Shown: in pieces, positions 14,606 through 28,023 of the stretch
How the letters are laid out: each line of letters begins with the position of its first letter
Numbering within the stretch: the stretch's first letter is position 1
Assembly (NCBI GenBank): GCA_013397695.1
Contig: VYZI01000490.1
Span: 206,794 to 270,793 of the forward strand
DNA length: 64,000 bases
DNA from: Centropus unirufus
Lineage: Eukaryota; Chordata; Aves; Cuculiformes; Centropidae
Direction: 5' to 3'
Position numbers and translations under genes: made by a program
Notes under the pieces: model-generated
The model's database searches: none
What the model saw: the letters and a program-made list of their open reading frames with translations, nothing else
What the model was told of the DNA's origin: nothing

Positions 14606-14655
14606 GATGGACTATAACAAGATGGACTTGTCCAAGATGGACTGTAACAAGACTA
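14606..14655 (+). repeat. 15-bp minisatellite, about 3.3 units
   Basis: Units begin at 14606, 14621 and 14636, each starting 'gatggact' and ending 'caa' or 'ccaa', followed by a partial unit starting 'gacta'. The period is exactly 15 bases, so the open frame at 14397-14708 is kept and would read as a repeated Met-Asp motif. That frame is otherwise unremarkable, and I do not call it a gene. Confidence 0.85.
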
Positions 14656-16929
14656 TAAGGGCCAGGAGATCCACTTCTTCCCATGTTGATTTTTCAGACT
14701 ATGTCTAGAGGTGCCCTTGGGGACCATTCTGCTCTTGCCAGCACACAAGTTATTACTGCATGGAAGGAGGAGCATGAATTTTTATGGCCTGTGCTATGAA
14801 GGAAGTAAAACTCGAAGATCTAATAGTCCTTTCTGGGTTTCAAATCCATGAAAACACATGTGGTGTCATAAAAGCCTCCTTGCTAACAGCAAAGACTTTT
14901 CCCTCTGCTTCAAACGGCAGCAATGAGTTGCTACTTGCTGGCTGTAATGCATTGTTTACTTGTCTCTAGAGGTACGCGACTGATGTATTATTGTGCTTTG
15001 TTAATTTTCTTTTCATACAGTCACATACTTTTTTTTCCCAAATTGTTTCTTTTATAGCTTTACTAAGTGCAGTCCCTTCTGGGAAATAACTCAATGTTTG
15101 AGGCTCAGCTCTTCAAGGTGTTGAGAGTGCTGGACCTTCTCCAAGAAAGCTCTTAAGAGAACAGTCAACTTTAGGTGTATGACTAGTCTGGGCTAAGAAG
15201 TATTGTGTTTTCAGATGGGTTCTCCAGAGCATAGTGGCCATTTTTCCAGAAATCAATTGATTTAAATATATATAAAGTCATTACTTTGTTACTTACCTAC
15301 TGAAGGTTCTTTTAGAGCATCCCTGAAGTATTAGGGTGGCCTCTTGTTAATAACTCATTATAAAATTATTGTTCAGCTATTACTCTTAATTAGTCTAGGA
15401 AAAGGAGGGAGAAAAAGGAGACCTGTTAGATAATTCTATATTCAGATTTTTTTCATGAGGCAAAATTAGAAGCTCAGACTTTGAGTGTTTATCTCCCTTT
15501 AGACATCCACAGAAATCCATATTCCGGCTAAGAGATAAAAAGATATACCAAGAATAAGAAGGGAATAAACAAAGTTTGAAAAAAACCAGCAGATCCTGGA
15601 CTGATGTATTTGAGCAAGAGCTGATGTTAGGAATTTCCAGGTAGGATAAGCAAAATAAAATGTCATCCCATGGCTTAAATACTGCCAGATGATTCAATAT
15701 ACTTTTCACAGCATTCTTTTACCATGTGATAGTCTCTTATGTTTGTTGAAGTCAGGAAATGAGAAACTGCTTGAAAGTGAAAGGTTAGGCCTCATGTCAT
15801 TGTACAGCATATGCCCACAAGTCTATTATATTAACAGAGTTGCTTAAGATAATTCAGTATGGAAGATGGAGTTCCTTTCGGACAGAGTAAATTCTTACTG
15901 TGATCTTCTGACAGAAATCGGAGTATCATACTTTTGTTAAATTAATGTTCATGAGGAACAGAGCTGATGAGGAAATAATTTTTTTCCCTTGGAAAAGTTG
16001 ATGTTTGAAGAAAATATTTTGGGTTGAATTAGGGTGAAAAATCAAAGTCTTACACATTAGTTCCAGCAATCTATTAAATAAGACATAAAATGATGATATA
16101 AGTAAATTAAAACATTGTATGTCAATATTTGTAGACTTTTCAAGTAGATTCAGACTCTCATTTACAGGTTTTACTGGAATTAGAACTAGTACTCTGAAAG
16201 ATTATTTAGACCAAAGGTGAATTTTTGTATTAAAAGCATCAAAATTGGATATTTTAATTATGTAAAGTGTTTAGAAATAGGTAATTTGAGAAAAATTACT
16301 ATTTGCAACAGACATTTTTCTTTTCAAAGCACAGGATTTTTTAAAGGAAAATATTTTGTCCAAAAAACTCAACCACCCAGAAAGATGAAGTAAGCAATAC
16401 ATGTTTTATTTACCTTGATGTTTACTTTCTGTTTCCCAATAAACTATTAAAGCAAGGATAGAGAGCGTTGTCTGTTCTGCTCACGCTCATAAAACACAAA
16501 TATTGTAGTCTGATTTCATGCCAGCCTAGTTCAGATATTCTTCTGTCCGTCATGTTAGAAGTTCTGTTCATGACCAGAGGCACACAAAAAGCATTAACAT
16601 TTCTGCATCACACATAGTCTGCACTGTGTGGGGAAAGGGCTGAGAGGGGAAGGATCGTTCACTAGCTGCAATTATTTGATTCATATGCTTTACTATCGAT
16701 TTAGATGAGAAAATCTAGTGAAATTTAGTAAATTCTGATTCCGGTTGCTATAAAATGTATAGTTTTCATAAATCTTGCAATGTTTTCAGTTGTCTCTCAG
16801 TTTAGCAACAGTTCTGACCCCCTAATTCCAAATTAAAAAGGATTTAGAGGTGCTGCCTCTTTCTTACCCCTTTGGTTTTAACATGTAATTCAAGAATTAA
16901 ATGTTTGCCGTACCTTTTACAGGAAGAAC

Positions 16930-16974
16930 TTTAAACACACGTGTTACACACACATGTTTAAACACACATGTGTG
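16930..16974 (+). repeat. ACACATGTGT-rich tandem and inverted repeat
   Basis: The block 'tttaaacacac' appears at 16930 and again at 16957 (27-bp period). Each copy is followed within a few bases by alternating AC/GT sequence, which makes short palindromes such as 'tgtttaaaca' and 'acacatgtgt'. It can form small hairpins. Confidence 0.75.
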
Positions 16975-17816
16975 CCTCTACTGTCAGTGAATGTAAGTGG
17001 GAAAATAGCAATGAATTACAATTGAAAGGCCTAATAGGATTTTAAAATCAGCAGAGCCTGGCTTAACACACTCAAACATTTTGAAGCAATTCATATTTTA
17101 AGAAATCCTGCCAGCACATGAGTTCATTCACCTTGCTGCCGCGTTGGTGTTGCTATAGCTGCCAACTCAGAAGCTGGCTTGTGGCTGCTTTTCCAGCACT
17201 TGGCAGCCCTTGCCCGTGGGCGCTGCTGCCTTGCAGTACCCTGTGTGCTCCACAGGAACAGGCATCCCTATCCTCTCCCATCACCCTGCCCAGGGAGGGG
17301 GCTGGAGTCTTCCTCATGGTGGGTTTGCAAGACCCCTCGTCCTTCTGAAAAGGTCCCTGTGAAATCCTCAGAGCCTGCAGGGGAGCCGGGCAGCAGGAAC
17401 TGTACCGATTTCAACTCTTGGGATTTCACAGCCCTTCAGTGTGTGCTTCACCTCGCAATGTGTCTCTCCTTTTCTTGAGTATAACTCCTGAACATTGGTA
17501 CATGGCAAATAAGCAGATCATGGTGGGAATTGGGGGTTTTACCAGTCTGGACTTACCCACTGTCTTTTTTTTTTTTGCTCTTCTCTATTGCATTATTCAC
17601 ATCTATGTAAATGTCCTATTCTGTATTTCTACATTTATCACATCTTTTCTGTGATTTGGCAAGGATGCGAGGTGTGCTTACACTTTCCATATAGATATGA
17701 AAAACACTTTCTGTATGCAAAGAGGACAAGATAACTCAGCTGCTTTCAATATGAAGGCTAATCCATAACTCAAGGAGACAAACAAGAAGTGTTTCTAAGA
17801 GCATATTAAGAGCACA

Positions 17817-17993
17817 GGGAAGTTGTGGATGCCCCCTTCCTGGAAGTGCTGAAAGCCAGCTTGGAAGGGGCCTTGAGCATCTGGTCTAGTGTGAGATGTC
17901 CCTGCCCATGGCTGGGGGTAGGGACTAGATGATCTTTAAGGTTCCTTCCAACCCAAACCATCCTATGATTCTATGATTCTATGATTCTATGAT
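17817..17993 (+). mobile_element. CR1 LINE, 3' end only (5'-truncated)
   Basis: This is the extreme 3' part of a CR1 retrotransposon in the plus orientation. It starts with 'gaagttgtggatgccccct', runs through 'tccctgcccatggctggggg' and 'gactagatgatctttaagg' (the conserved CR1 3' untranslated block), and ends in about four copies of the octamer ATTCTATG at 17961-17993. CR1 elements end in such 8-bp repeats instead of poly-A, and usually insert without clear target duplications. Only about 175 bases remain, so it has no coding capacity. Sequence outside the tail is somewhat diverged, for example 'gaaagccagcttggaagggg' in the block that leads to the 3' untranslated part. Upstream DNA is unrelated, as expected for a 5'-truncated insertion. 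Confidence 0.95.
17961..17993 (+). repeat. CR1 terminal octamer repeats (ATTCTATG)n
   Basis: The tail of the CR1 copy consists of one imperfect and three perfect octamers. This is the signature that fixes the element's orientation and exact 3' end. Confidence 0.95.
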
Positions 17994-20900
17994 AACAGTT
18001 CAGGACACTCATTTCATGTCTCAGAGGGACCTGGAAATTTGCAATTACAGCCCTGAAACTCCTTTACAGAATCATTTCTGCAATCAAGGGAGAGGTACAT
18101 GACTTTCTCGTTAGACTTTGACTCTCCTACGGGACTAGGACTTCGTGAGGCTTTAACAGTGTTCATGCATTTAAATTTTTCAAAGGGATGAAGGAGAGGA
18201 GGAACCATTGTACGTTGTGGTCACCTTAGTAACCTTCATTCCAAATGCTGGAGAAGATAGTTAAGCCCACAGTTTTAATATGCTTAGGATTGTAAATAAC
18301 TCACTAAAAACCTTGGAAATAATCAGAACCTATTGCATTTTCCAGAGATGACAGAAAAAACAAGGGACTTTAAAAGCCACGAAAGATGAGCTCATTTCCA
18401 AGATCTTTTGACCATAAAAGAAGAATGTGTATGTGAAACTCTTGCATCCAGTCTGTTCTCTGTTGGCTGCCCACTGATTTATGCAAGCATATAAATTGCT
18501 CAGCATCAGAGGACTGTGTATTGTATGGCCTCAAGTCAGCAAGACAAACATGTACATGCCTAATTTCAAGCAGATGAGTTTTTCCAAGAGAAAAGGCTTT
18601 CATGACAACTTATAATTAAGCATTTTCTACACAGAGCTGGAACATATACATTGCTTCTAGATGAGCCTCTTTACAGAATCCAAACATCCTGAAATCTGAA
18701 TATGCTCGGTCCCACCCAGAACTGACTTCAACAGATATATAGAGTACCTAAAGTATGTTGGAACCATTGTATCAGGATGGAACAAGCTGGACTTGCTCAC
18801 ATGATTCTGGAGTTCCTATTCTGGAGGGTAGCAGAGAAGCTTTGGGAATAGCATTTATTTGGTTTTCCAAAGCAATCAACTTCTTCAGCCTGTGTTTCAA
18901 AAACACGCCTTCCGAGTATTCCTGTCAAAGGCTTGCATTAAAATTTTATTTCTCCTGTCAAAAGCAATAATTCATAGGGTAGCAAGCCTCAAATGTTGCT
19001 TTATGAATGGCATCATGAAAATATGTAGGCAACATCTTTCCTCAAATCAGGCACACTGCTGTCTTTCTAGCTTGGGGAGCAGGTGTCTGACCACCTACAA
19101 ACAGGATGTTTTCTCCTTGTATAAAAATCATGCAGGTTTGCTCACTGATGCCAAAGAATCAAGGCAATGCAGCAGTCCCAAAAATGCTGATACTTTTCCC
19201 CTTATTGCATAACTTGGTCCAATGCCATGGAAAAATACATCAAACTAACAAAAAGGGAACAAAAGTTATGTCCCTGTGTGTGTTGTTAAGGCTTTATGAA
19301 GTCGCCTTTCTTGTTCTGCTGTTTGCTTATTTATTTTATGGCATCCTGAAAAGATCTATGTGGTGAAAAATTAACTTGGGAAATCTTGGGAGCCTAGCAT
19401 CTCTGCAGAAAAGAAAATGCCTCTGAGATTCCTCCCAGTTTAACAGATTCTAAAGAAATTGTTGGAGTTTGTCCATGACTGCGTTGACCCAAACCCTTAA
19501 TTCTGAGAGGCATAAAAATATTATTTTTTTAAAAAAGGTGGCTTTTTTTGATGAAAGATGTTAAGAACTTATGACAAGCAAGTGGTAAGTTAAATCTCCT
19601 GCCTCAGTAAAATGGTAGGAAGACCTGCAGGAGAGAAGTAGGAATGGGTAGAGGCAGAGTTCAACAGCTGAAACAAGAAAACATAAAGCCTTTTACAGAT
19701 TAGCATTAGGTAAGAGCTGAAACTTGTTCCTCTGTGGAAAAAATTGTCTGGGGCCTAGGAAGAGGAGTGATAGAGCTTCTTTCACAGGTTTGCTGCCTAG
19801 GGTGGAAAGACATTCACAAAAATACCCTTAACTTTATATTTTGGGAACAGAAAGAAGATCAAAATAGATTATATGCTTAGTGTAGAGAGTACCAGTGGTT
19901 GATAAAATGGCTGTAAAACTTTCAGAATTTGCTGAGGAAATTATCAGGAAATGGAAAAAAAACGCCTCCAGTTCTATTTTTACCTTTCATGACATTGTAT
20001 TACATTATCCAGTTTTAGTACAAAGAAATCATGGCTGGGATATCGAAAAAGGCGATTCCTGAAATATCAAGGGAAAAAGCTTTCTCAAGAGCAGAAAATC
20101 TGAAGAAAAGATTTCAAACTGGTGCAGATGCTAAGAGGATCTTTCTGTCTTACATAATTAAGTTTGTATAGATACCAGCCACATTGTGTTCAAAATAAAT
20201 TTTAACTCCCAGCAAAAGAAGTTCTGTTTTAATGTTAGGCTGATGCAATGTTCCTTAAAACCAAGGATTTTCTCCTTCTAACTGAAAGCAGTCTCTACCT
20301 GATATATTTTTCCCTGCTCTTATGTTAGTGATTCAAAAGTTGTGCCACTGTTCTAGCAATCATGCAACTGAAAATAAGAGAAATCTGAGAATTTGCACGT
20401 GCTAAGCAAAAATGCTTAGTTGCCTAAAATACCCTCCTCTCCCAGTTGAAGAAGGAGATCCAGGGAACTGGTCTGGCACATGGCATTTGTGACTCGACAC
20501 TGGCTTTGACTGAAATAAACACAATTCTAGAAGATGAGTCAGAGGAAAATGCAGCTGGGAAGACATTTCTCAAGGATAAGACTCGCATCTGCTCAGTGTG
20601 ACACTTTTCTCCTGACTGCTATTTCGAATGGCCATCTGGTGCAAGTCTGTTCCAGCCACACACACATTCTGAGCAATTGCTCCATCTACCTCCAATGCTT
20701 TGGAGGCAGAGGATGCACAGGCCAGTGAAGATACAATCTGGGAAGCAAGCCTAACCATATTAAAGTTGAACATTGCTGCATCCCCAAAGCAGCCAAGAGA
20801 GCTAACTGAAGGTTTTCAAGAAACCAGATGCTATTGCAAACCAGTCATGCAGAGCTCATTGCTTTCTTTCTGAGGGCTTGTTTCAATTCTCTTGTGATGA

Positions 20901-22045
20901 GTAGGTGCAGAGAGGGATGGCTAAAGTAAATTGCAACTCTGCTCTATAAGAAATGCATGTACTGTGTTTTGCTCTTCCAAACAAGATATATTTTGTTCAT
21001 GAAAAGCATGAAAGCTCTCTCCACGTTTTTATTTTGGTGCTCCTTTCTCTGCTGGAGTCATTACAGGAAAGAAGTGCCAAAATTTGTTAATTCTGTAGTG
21101 TGATTTTCCAGCAATATGATTTTAGCTTCAAAGAAGGAGATTCCCTGTTTCAAAGCTGCCTTTGTATCTTAATTCCCTCCTAGTCTCTCATTTCCTTTTT
21201 TAATTCACCATTTCTTTCATCACTCTCATCTTCACCCTACAATCTCTTGTTTCTTTTATTTCCTTCGACCAGTAACTTGTAGCACTGCGCCAGTGTTCTT
21301 GGAGATCGTCGTGGATGTGTAACAGGATTATATACCTTCCCAGATATTTTTAAAAAACCCATCCTCATCAAACTAGAGAGTAGCTGCTACTGTTGTATAA
21401 TCTGTTCTTCATCTTCTTCTTAATACTGCACCCAAATTCTTTGGCAGCTTGCTAACGCTTAGTGCTTCTTTTGGAATGTCTTTGATCACTGAATTGGGGC
21501 CAGGACATGACATTTGCAGCTAAACTATACCTTCTGCACTTGCCTTTTTTGAATCTGTAGTGGTGATTTTTATCAGTCTTTACGTTCAGTTTGGTTGTGT
21601 TGCCCTGAAGCTGTTGATCAGAAAGCCTTACTTCTCTACTATCCAGCAGTGCTCATAGATAGTTATCACTTCTGATGTACGACAAGAGGAAGAACAGTCA
21701 ATTTTTTTATTAAATGAAACTCTCCCAGTACTTCTTGGTATTGCACAATAGATTGCAATCCATGATCTCAGAGCTTATAGATGCAAAATTTTCTTGGAGC
21801 AATAGTCTCAGCTGTGCGTTCCTGCTTGGTCAGTTTATGTGGGGTCAGAAACCCAGTAGCTCAAGTTGTGAGCTGGATGTAGAATGGGTAGTTGAAAGCT
21901 TGTTTTACCATTACTGATTTCTCCACAAATTTCATTGAACAGCTTTAATTTTGTATTACTCAGAAGAATTAGATATGAACAAAATTATTTTCTGTGGTTT
22001 GGGAATAGATTCTCTGTTTTTTTTTCAGAAATCTTCTTAATCGGA

Positions 22046-22080
22046 TACACATTTCTCACATTTCTCATGAGAAATGTGTA
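22046..22080. repeat. Palindrome with nested alternative hairpin
   Basis: Positions 22057-22078 form a perfect 22-bp palindrome (CACATTTCTCATGAGAAATGTG). The left half-site is also duplicated directly upstream, at 22048-22057. A second hairpin is therefore possible between 22046-22057 and 22069-22080: a 12-bp perfect stem with an 11-base loop. The two foldings are mutually exclusive. No function is known to me. Confidence 0.9.
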
Positions 22081-25000
22081 AATTTCTTTAACCCCCATTA
22101 AAATGAGGTTAAAGCTGATTTATTTTAAATTTTATTAATGTACAAGGAAAAAATGGTCTTGCAGTTTTTTTACAATAAAGAATTTCTTAATACCATGCTA
22201 GGTAAAATATTTAATTATGCATAAGCTATTCTTAAAAAGTGTAATGCTTAAGATTTCTTTTAGTAGTTTTTTCACTGCAAAATTAATACATAAACTCCCT
22301 GTGAATTTGTGATAATCATTCCTATTGTCCGATTAAACTATGGGAAATTATATTTTTCTTTTCAGTAGTAGCATCCTTTTTTGCTTCTTGTGTGCAGCAG
22401 TTCCAAATAAATACAGCAGAGCAATCAGTAGGTCTTTAGAAAATACACAAAGGACTAAAACAAACAGATCAATTAACCATAGGCCTGTTGGTTTATTTCC
22501 TGCTCCACATGATATTTTTAGCACTCATCAAGCTTTTGAAAGTTAATTGGAAGTTCTAAGTATTTCCCTATTTTCAGATTTCATTGTCCTAATTAAATGA
22601 GAAACTAACAACATCAAGGAAGAGGAACTCCACTTGGCTTAGCACAGTGAGTTATACAAACGTGTTTACCTAACTAGGTGAATCCTCAAAGCCAGTGTAT
22701 TTAAATCAGTTTTCTTTTAATGCAATTGCAAACTAGAAACTAAACATATGCACAAAGTGCAGCAATTCTGGGGGTGGAGAGAGGAGTTCTGTGAGACTCC
22801 CCGTTTAGCTGTGTATGGCATTGAGAGCTGGAGTTGATGAAACTGTTAAGCTATTAAAGGTAACAGCAGGAGTATGGCACTATGCGGGCCAGGCACTGCA
22901 GGTGTTGTATCAGATGCCATTAGCCGAGTACACAATACTGGATTCTGCAGAAGCTCAGAGATCTTGAGCCTGGTTTGAAGTTTGGGGGTGCTGTGCTCCT
23001 CCACTCCAATCCGACTCCCATTCTCCACTTTGTTCCCTCTGCCACTTCCCCTTTCTTTCCAGCACTCCTCATAAGCCCTTCTAATATGAGGCAGCTCATT
23101 CCTTCTCTGACAGAGCTGCAAGCCATCAGAAAAACAGTGGGAGCATACAAGAGAGTTTCTTTGCATGTGGTTTTAGTTGCTGAGTCACATATCCCTGAGT
23201 GCTTGCAGAAGTAATTGCAGGGGGACAAACTCTTGTGCCTTTCTACCCCATGATGGAGCATGCTGAACAGAGAGAGATTCTTGGGGAAATGCAGGTGCCA
23301 ACCTCTCACATGAGATTTATTATCGAGGCAAAGTGAGAATTATCACAATTTTTACTTCAACCAAATTTGGTAAAATTTCCCAAGGAATGACTAAAGAAAA
23401 ATTCTAATGCCAGAATCTTGTACACACAGCTCTGACGTACTTCAGTTCTCAGACCCAAATCAGTAAGACATTGGAATTTCTTTGATAGATGTTATTTTTA
23501 ACATGGCCATAATAATATTACGTCGTTCTGAAATTACATATATCATTCTGAAAAATGGGTGAACCCTTTCAACAGAAACTTGTAACAAAATTCAGCCTGT
23601 GGAAAATATTTTTAGATTCTATTCCAACAATTAAAACAGCACAAAATTATAAGGATTTAAAACCTAACATCCTAAAATTCTAAGAGTTTGGGCATTTTGT
23701 AATTATAAGTGTTTTTACCTACATTCCTTGTATCTACATCTTCTGCTCTTGCTTTTTAGCCTGATATTAATCTGTCAAATCTTCTTGATGTAAAGAAGGA
23801 AAAAAAGTGCTTATACATTAAGCACACTTTTCCCCCAATACGTGGTGTAGTTACTCATCTTACAGGGTTTTCAAGTTTTCCCCCAGCCAATCTTTCCCCG
23901 GCAGGTTAGCTCATTATACCTACTAAAAGTAGTCTTCAACTATGGAGTTACTGCCAATTCCCATGCTCGTACTTGATACTCTGTAGCTCCTGTCCAATCA
24001 AGGCCCAGTACAACTGCAAACAGGAAATGCTTGAAGAAGCTTAGAAAAAAATTAATAATGGTTTATGCAGATTTCTGAGAGTTAAAAAACTGCCTAATCT
24101 TGCAGAAGCATATGACTGAGTTTCCCACTTTATTCTTAGAAGGCAGCAGAGGAAAGAGAGGAGCAGAATTAGCTGTCATGTGAAGATTAAAAATTACATT
24201 GAAATATTTGTCATGTAACAAAGGTGACCTTAGCTGTTGGTTAACAAGACACCAGCAAGGTTGGAAACTAAAAGCAGGAACAAGCTGTAAGCAGCATGTG
24301 AATTTACAAGAATGCTACCCAGTATGAGTGTCTGCCAAGCAGATGGGTGAGAGATTTACTTTTTTATCAGAGAGCACCAGTGGAAAGAACAAAGCCAAAG
24401 GCAGCTCAACTTTACTATAAAACTTTGCCAGAAATGTTTGAATTGGACTGGGTAGGTACTAAAGTACAGAGGTGTCTCTCTGTAGTTTCTAGTTACTAAT
24501 GGTGCCTAGACACATACTTTTTGCACAATTTTACTTATCAGACTTCAAGGACAGGAAAGTGCTTTTTTTTCCCCCCTTCAAATTCCTGCATTGATCATAT
24601 TTTTACACTCTGTCATTTCAGAGAAGTAGTGCAGAGCAGTGACACTTGCCTAAATTTTATCAGCTGTCAGAGAGCCTTTGACAACACGAACAGAGACTCC
24701 ATGACACATACTGGAACTTTATACATTATTGTGCAAAGCTGTCTGGATTTTGAAGGATTTTTGTTAAGAAGGAAAGTGTGCCCTCTTCTATCCTCTCTTC
24801 CCTCTGTTTCCTCCCCATTGTCTTGATCTCTGCTGCTGCTAGTCAAAATTGATTTTCTCACTCTGGAATGTGCAGCGGTACACCGGGTCTGCTAATGGTA
24901 ATCACTGCCAGAGAAGTGCAAAAGGTACTTGGGGAGAATCACTGAGAATAAGCAGGTCACACAACCTGCAAGCCAAAAACCCAAGAGCTGTGGAGGTCTA

Positions 25001-28000
25001 TCTTCAAGTCAAGATGGTCTAGGCAATCCCACCTAACGTCTCCTGGTGAATTTCTTACAGCCCAGTATGATTCCCAGGTCTAGTCATTTATTATTTGTAA
25101 TGGCGAATTGATCAAATGGTAAAAATAACAGTTTTCAGATGCTTCTGTGCTGTCAATGTCCAACATCACTGGCATCAGTATAAAATACGATACCTTTAGA
25201 GGCAAGATGCAAAAGACTCTTTTTATCGCTATAGGAGAGCAATGCATCTATCTAATAGATGACCAATAAGTTTTCTGTATGAATGTGTGTTCCAGATGAT
25301 AGAATTCAATGGCCAAAAGTCTTGAAATCCTGAAGATCTATTTGCCATTGTGTGGATTTCATGCAGGCAAAGGGGCTTACCCTCGCCAAGTGGTGTTTTA
25401 ATGGTCCTGAAGCCTACAGAAAGAGAGATCAGTTACTAAGGCATATCATGTCACGATTTTACTGAAGCGGTGAATTTGCAAGTCAATAGTTTCAAAGAGC
25501 TCACCTAATGTTCTTCATAACATCTGATCTGGGTTACACTGGCCACGAACAGGAAAGAAGATGGCCATTCCACCTTTATGAATTGAAATGATGAAAATTC
25601 TGAAACGTGCCAAGTTTGGTATTGTATTTTATTCAGAGTCCACAAGAATATCTACGCTGTCAGGTCATGATCATGCTTAGTAGTTCTGGATAATATGCTG
25701 ATCCTGGTACTTAAATCTTATAAACAATACATACTCCTTTTGACAGTAAACCTCCAAAGAGAAGAAACATGATTCTTCATGAAAATATCCCTCCAAATTA
25801 GGGAAGGAAAGCAAGAAAGGAAACATACCAGCTCTTATCTGTGAAAACAGAACACCTAGAAATGGCATCGTGAAGTTAAGAAAACATGTACCCATTAGAT
25901 ATTCATAATCTAGGAGTGAAACCCAAAATTTTTCTTTGCAAAAAGAACAATTCAACAGTATTCTGATGTGGAGGACCATTTCCGAAATGTACAGGTATTT
26001 TTTTTCTGAATTCTAGCCTTTGGAAGAAGAGTACAACAGATTTTTGTTTTACATGATCACACATTGGAAGAAACCTTCAAAGAAGACAATAAGAGTAGAT
26101 CAACTACAGCTTGAAATACAGCGTGAGTAATAAATCTGTTTTAAAAACAGAATGTTCTTTGCATTTTGAACATAAAGATTTTCCATGTGTTTGTTTCTCA
26201 AAGATAAAAAATAAAAGCACTGTTTTTAGAATACTAAAAAACCCAGCAATAACAATACATATTCATTTTATTTTGCAAGTTTATCTGTATCTTCTCCAGT
26301 GTGATTCCTGACTGCATTGCCATGCCAAACTTTCAGAGTATATTCAGCACTTTATGGCATCAAATTTCACATGTTACATCTTATTCTTCAACTTTATATG
26401 TAAAAAAATATAATTCTTTGATTTGGCACCAACATTCCTTATCAACAATTTCCTCTTTTTTAATTTGCTAGTGGGGATTACATTTTCCATAAGCTTCTAT
26501 TGCTTTTGATGTGAATTGGTCTTTTTGGCAGGTACACTATACTTTTTAGAGTATACTGTGAGGCTGATGCATTGCAAGAATTCTGATGCTAGATAATTGT
26601 CAATGTATCATTTTATTAGTATTATCTGCTTTTTACAGTAAATGTGTGGTTAGTAAATGTAACTGTGCCAAGAATAGGTATGTGAACTGCCTTAACTACC
26701 TTATGAGCATTAAGTTTTAAAATGATCTTTAAGTAATTTTTAAATGTATAATCAGAATGAAATTCTTCAGTTCTTTAGGTGAGAACACCATCAGAAACTA
26801 TCCACAAATCTCAGTCTTTTATATAAAAATATAAACACTCCCTGTAGTGTTTAAACGAACGTATAGCATGCAACAACTGCTAAAGTAAGCAGCCCAAAAG
26901 CAAGTAGCAGTGAAAAGCAGAAGTCCTGTGTAACACAGCATATAGATTATTAAACATGAGTGATATGCAAGGGTAAAATAAATTTCTTCTGACCACAAAA
27001 GACACAAAATAATACAATACATTCTTAAAAAGAATGAATGAATGAGATCAAAGTGTCTTTTGTTAACATTTCTGGCAGATTCAGTATTTGGCAGCCATTG
27101 TGTCAGTGTTAGAACTAATCTGTAAGAATCAGGAAGGATCATATTCACTCGGAGAGACCTCCCATTCTGAGAGTTGTTTGAGCTCTGCCTCGTACTAACA
27201 GGACTCTGCTCTGGTGGGCCTGGCATGGTTCCAGTTTGCTACATGAATCTCCATCAATTCAAACTGGGGCTGCCTGTAAAGTCAATGTATTTACACTGAA
27301 TGAGCAAGTATAAGCAGCGCCACAAAGTAAAACACTATATTCCAAACATACACTAGGAGAATGGTGGAAAGCCATGGTGGGAAAAAAAGCAGTGGGACAG
27401 CTCAGGAGACCTTCACCTGCAGAAATAAGCATGGTTCTTGCGCTGATCTTTTCCTAGGTGTCTCCACCAGACCCTTCAGATTCCCAGTGCCTCAGGTTCA
27501 GGGTCTTCAGATGTCTCCCTCCTCCATGAGTGGCCTCTAGCCCACGCACTTTGTCTTCCACCTGAAGAATCACAGGGCTCGGAACTTTTCCTTATGGGCC
27601 AAATCACTCTGGCCTCAACTCTTATATCTGAAAATACAATAAACTGTGGTGAGCCAAAAGCTCTGGGGTGGCCACACCAAATGACTGATAACATCTGGTG
27701 GAGGTCTCCCATACTGGCATTGCCTTACTTTTATTCCTGGCCTGCAGTGCCTCACTAGCTCTGGCTTTCCCAGCATCCAGGCCCCCTTGGCTGAACTTCC
27801 TTTTGCTTAGGTGAAGAAACAACTTTGTTGAGCTGGAAAAGAACCATCTCATCCAAAACGAGAAAGCCAGAGCTGTTCTTAATGGGGCGATCAGTTACTA
27901 CTCTCGCACAGCACTGGTCCCAGGCTCATCTGGGGCCTTGCCCTGAATAGAGTCCTTCATTTAGATTTGCTCCTATGTCCTCCTCAGCTTCCATAAACAC

Positions 28001-28023
28001 CCCAGATCCTGCAGGCACTGCTC

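Larger units (their letters stand above)
3191..17816. other. Unique DNA with simple repeats, no gene seen
   Basis: Many short ORFs occur on both strands, the longest being 150 codons on the minus strand at 3239-3691. None shows a recognisable domain or a credible exon structure, and overlapping frames on the opposite strand are equally long. Locally more GC-rich patches (about 3.6-4.1 kb, 11.9-12.6 kb and 17.1-17.5 kb) account for several of them. Supported features are simple repeats and short tandem duplications, listed separately. I see no LINE, LTR or DNA-transposon protein sequence. Confidence 0.55.

Noticed and set aside
27430..27870. Possible LTR or retroviral remnant on the minus strand, with 'caataaactgtggtgagcc'-like text and two overlapping frames
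   Set aside because: No terminal motif, no primer-binding-like site and no viral protein motif could be found. GC-rich unique DNA explains it.
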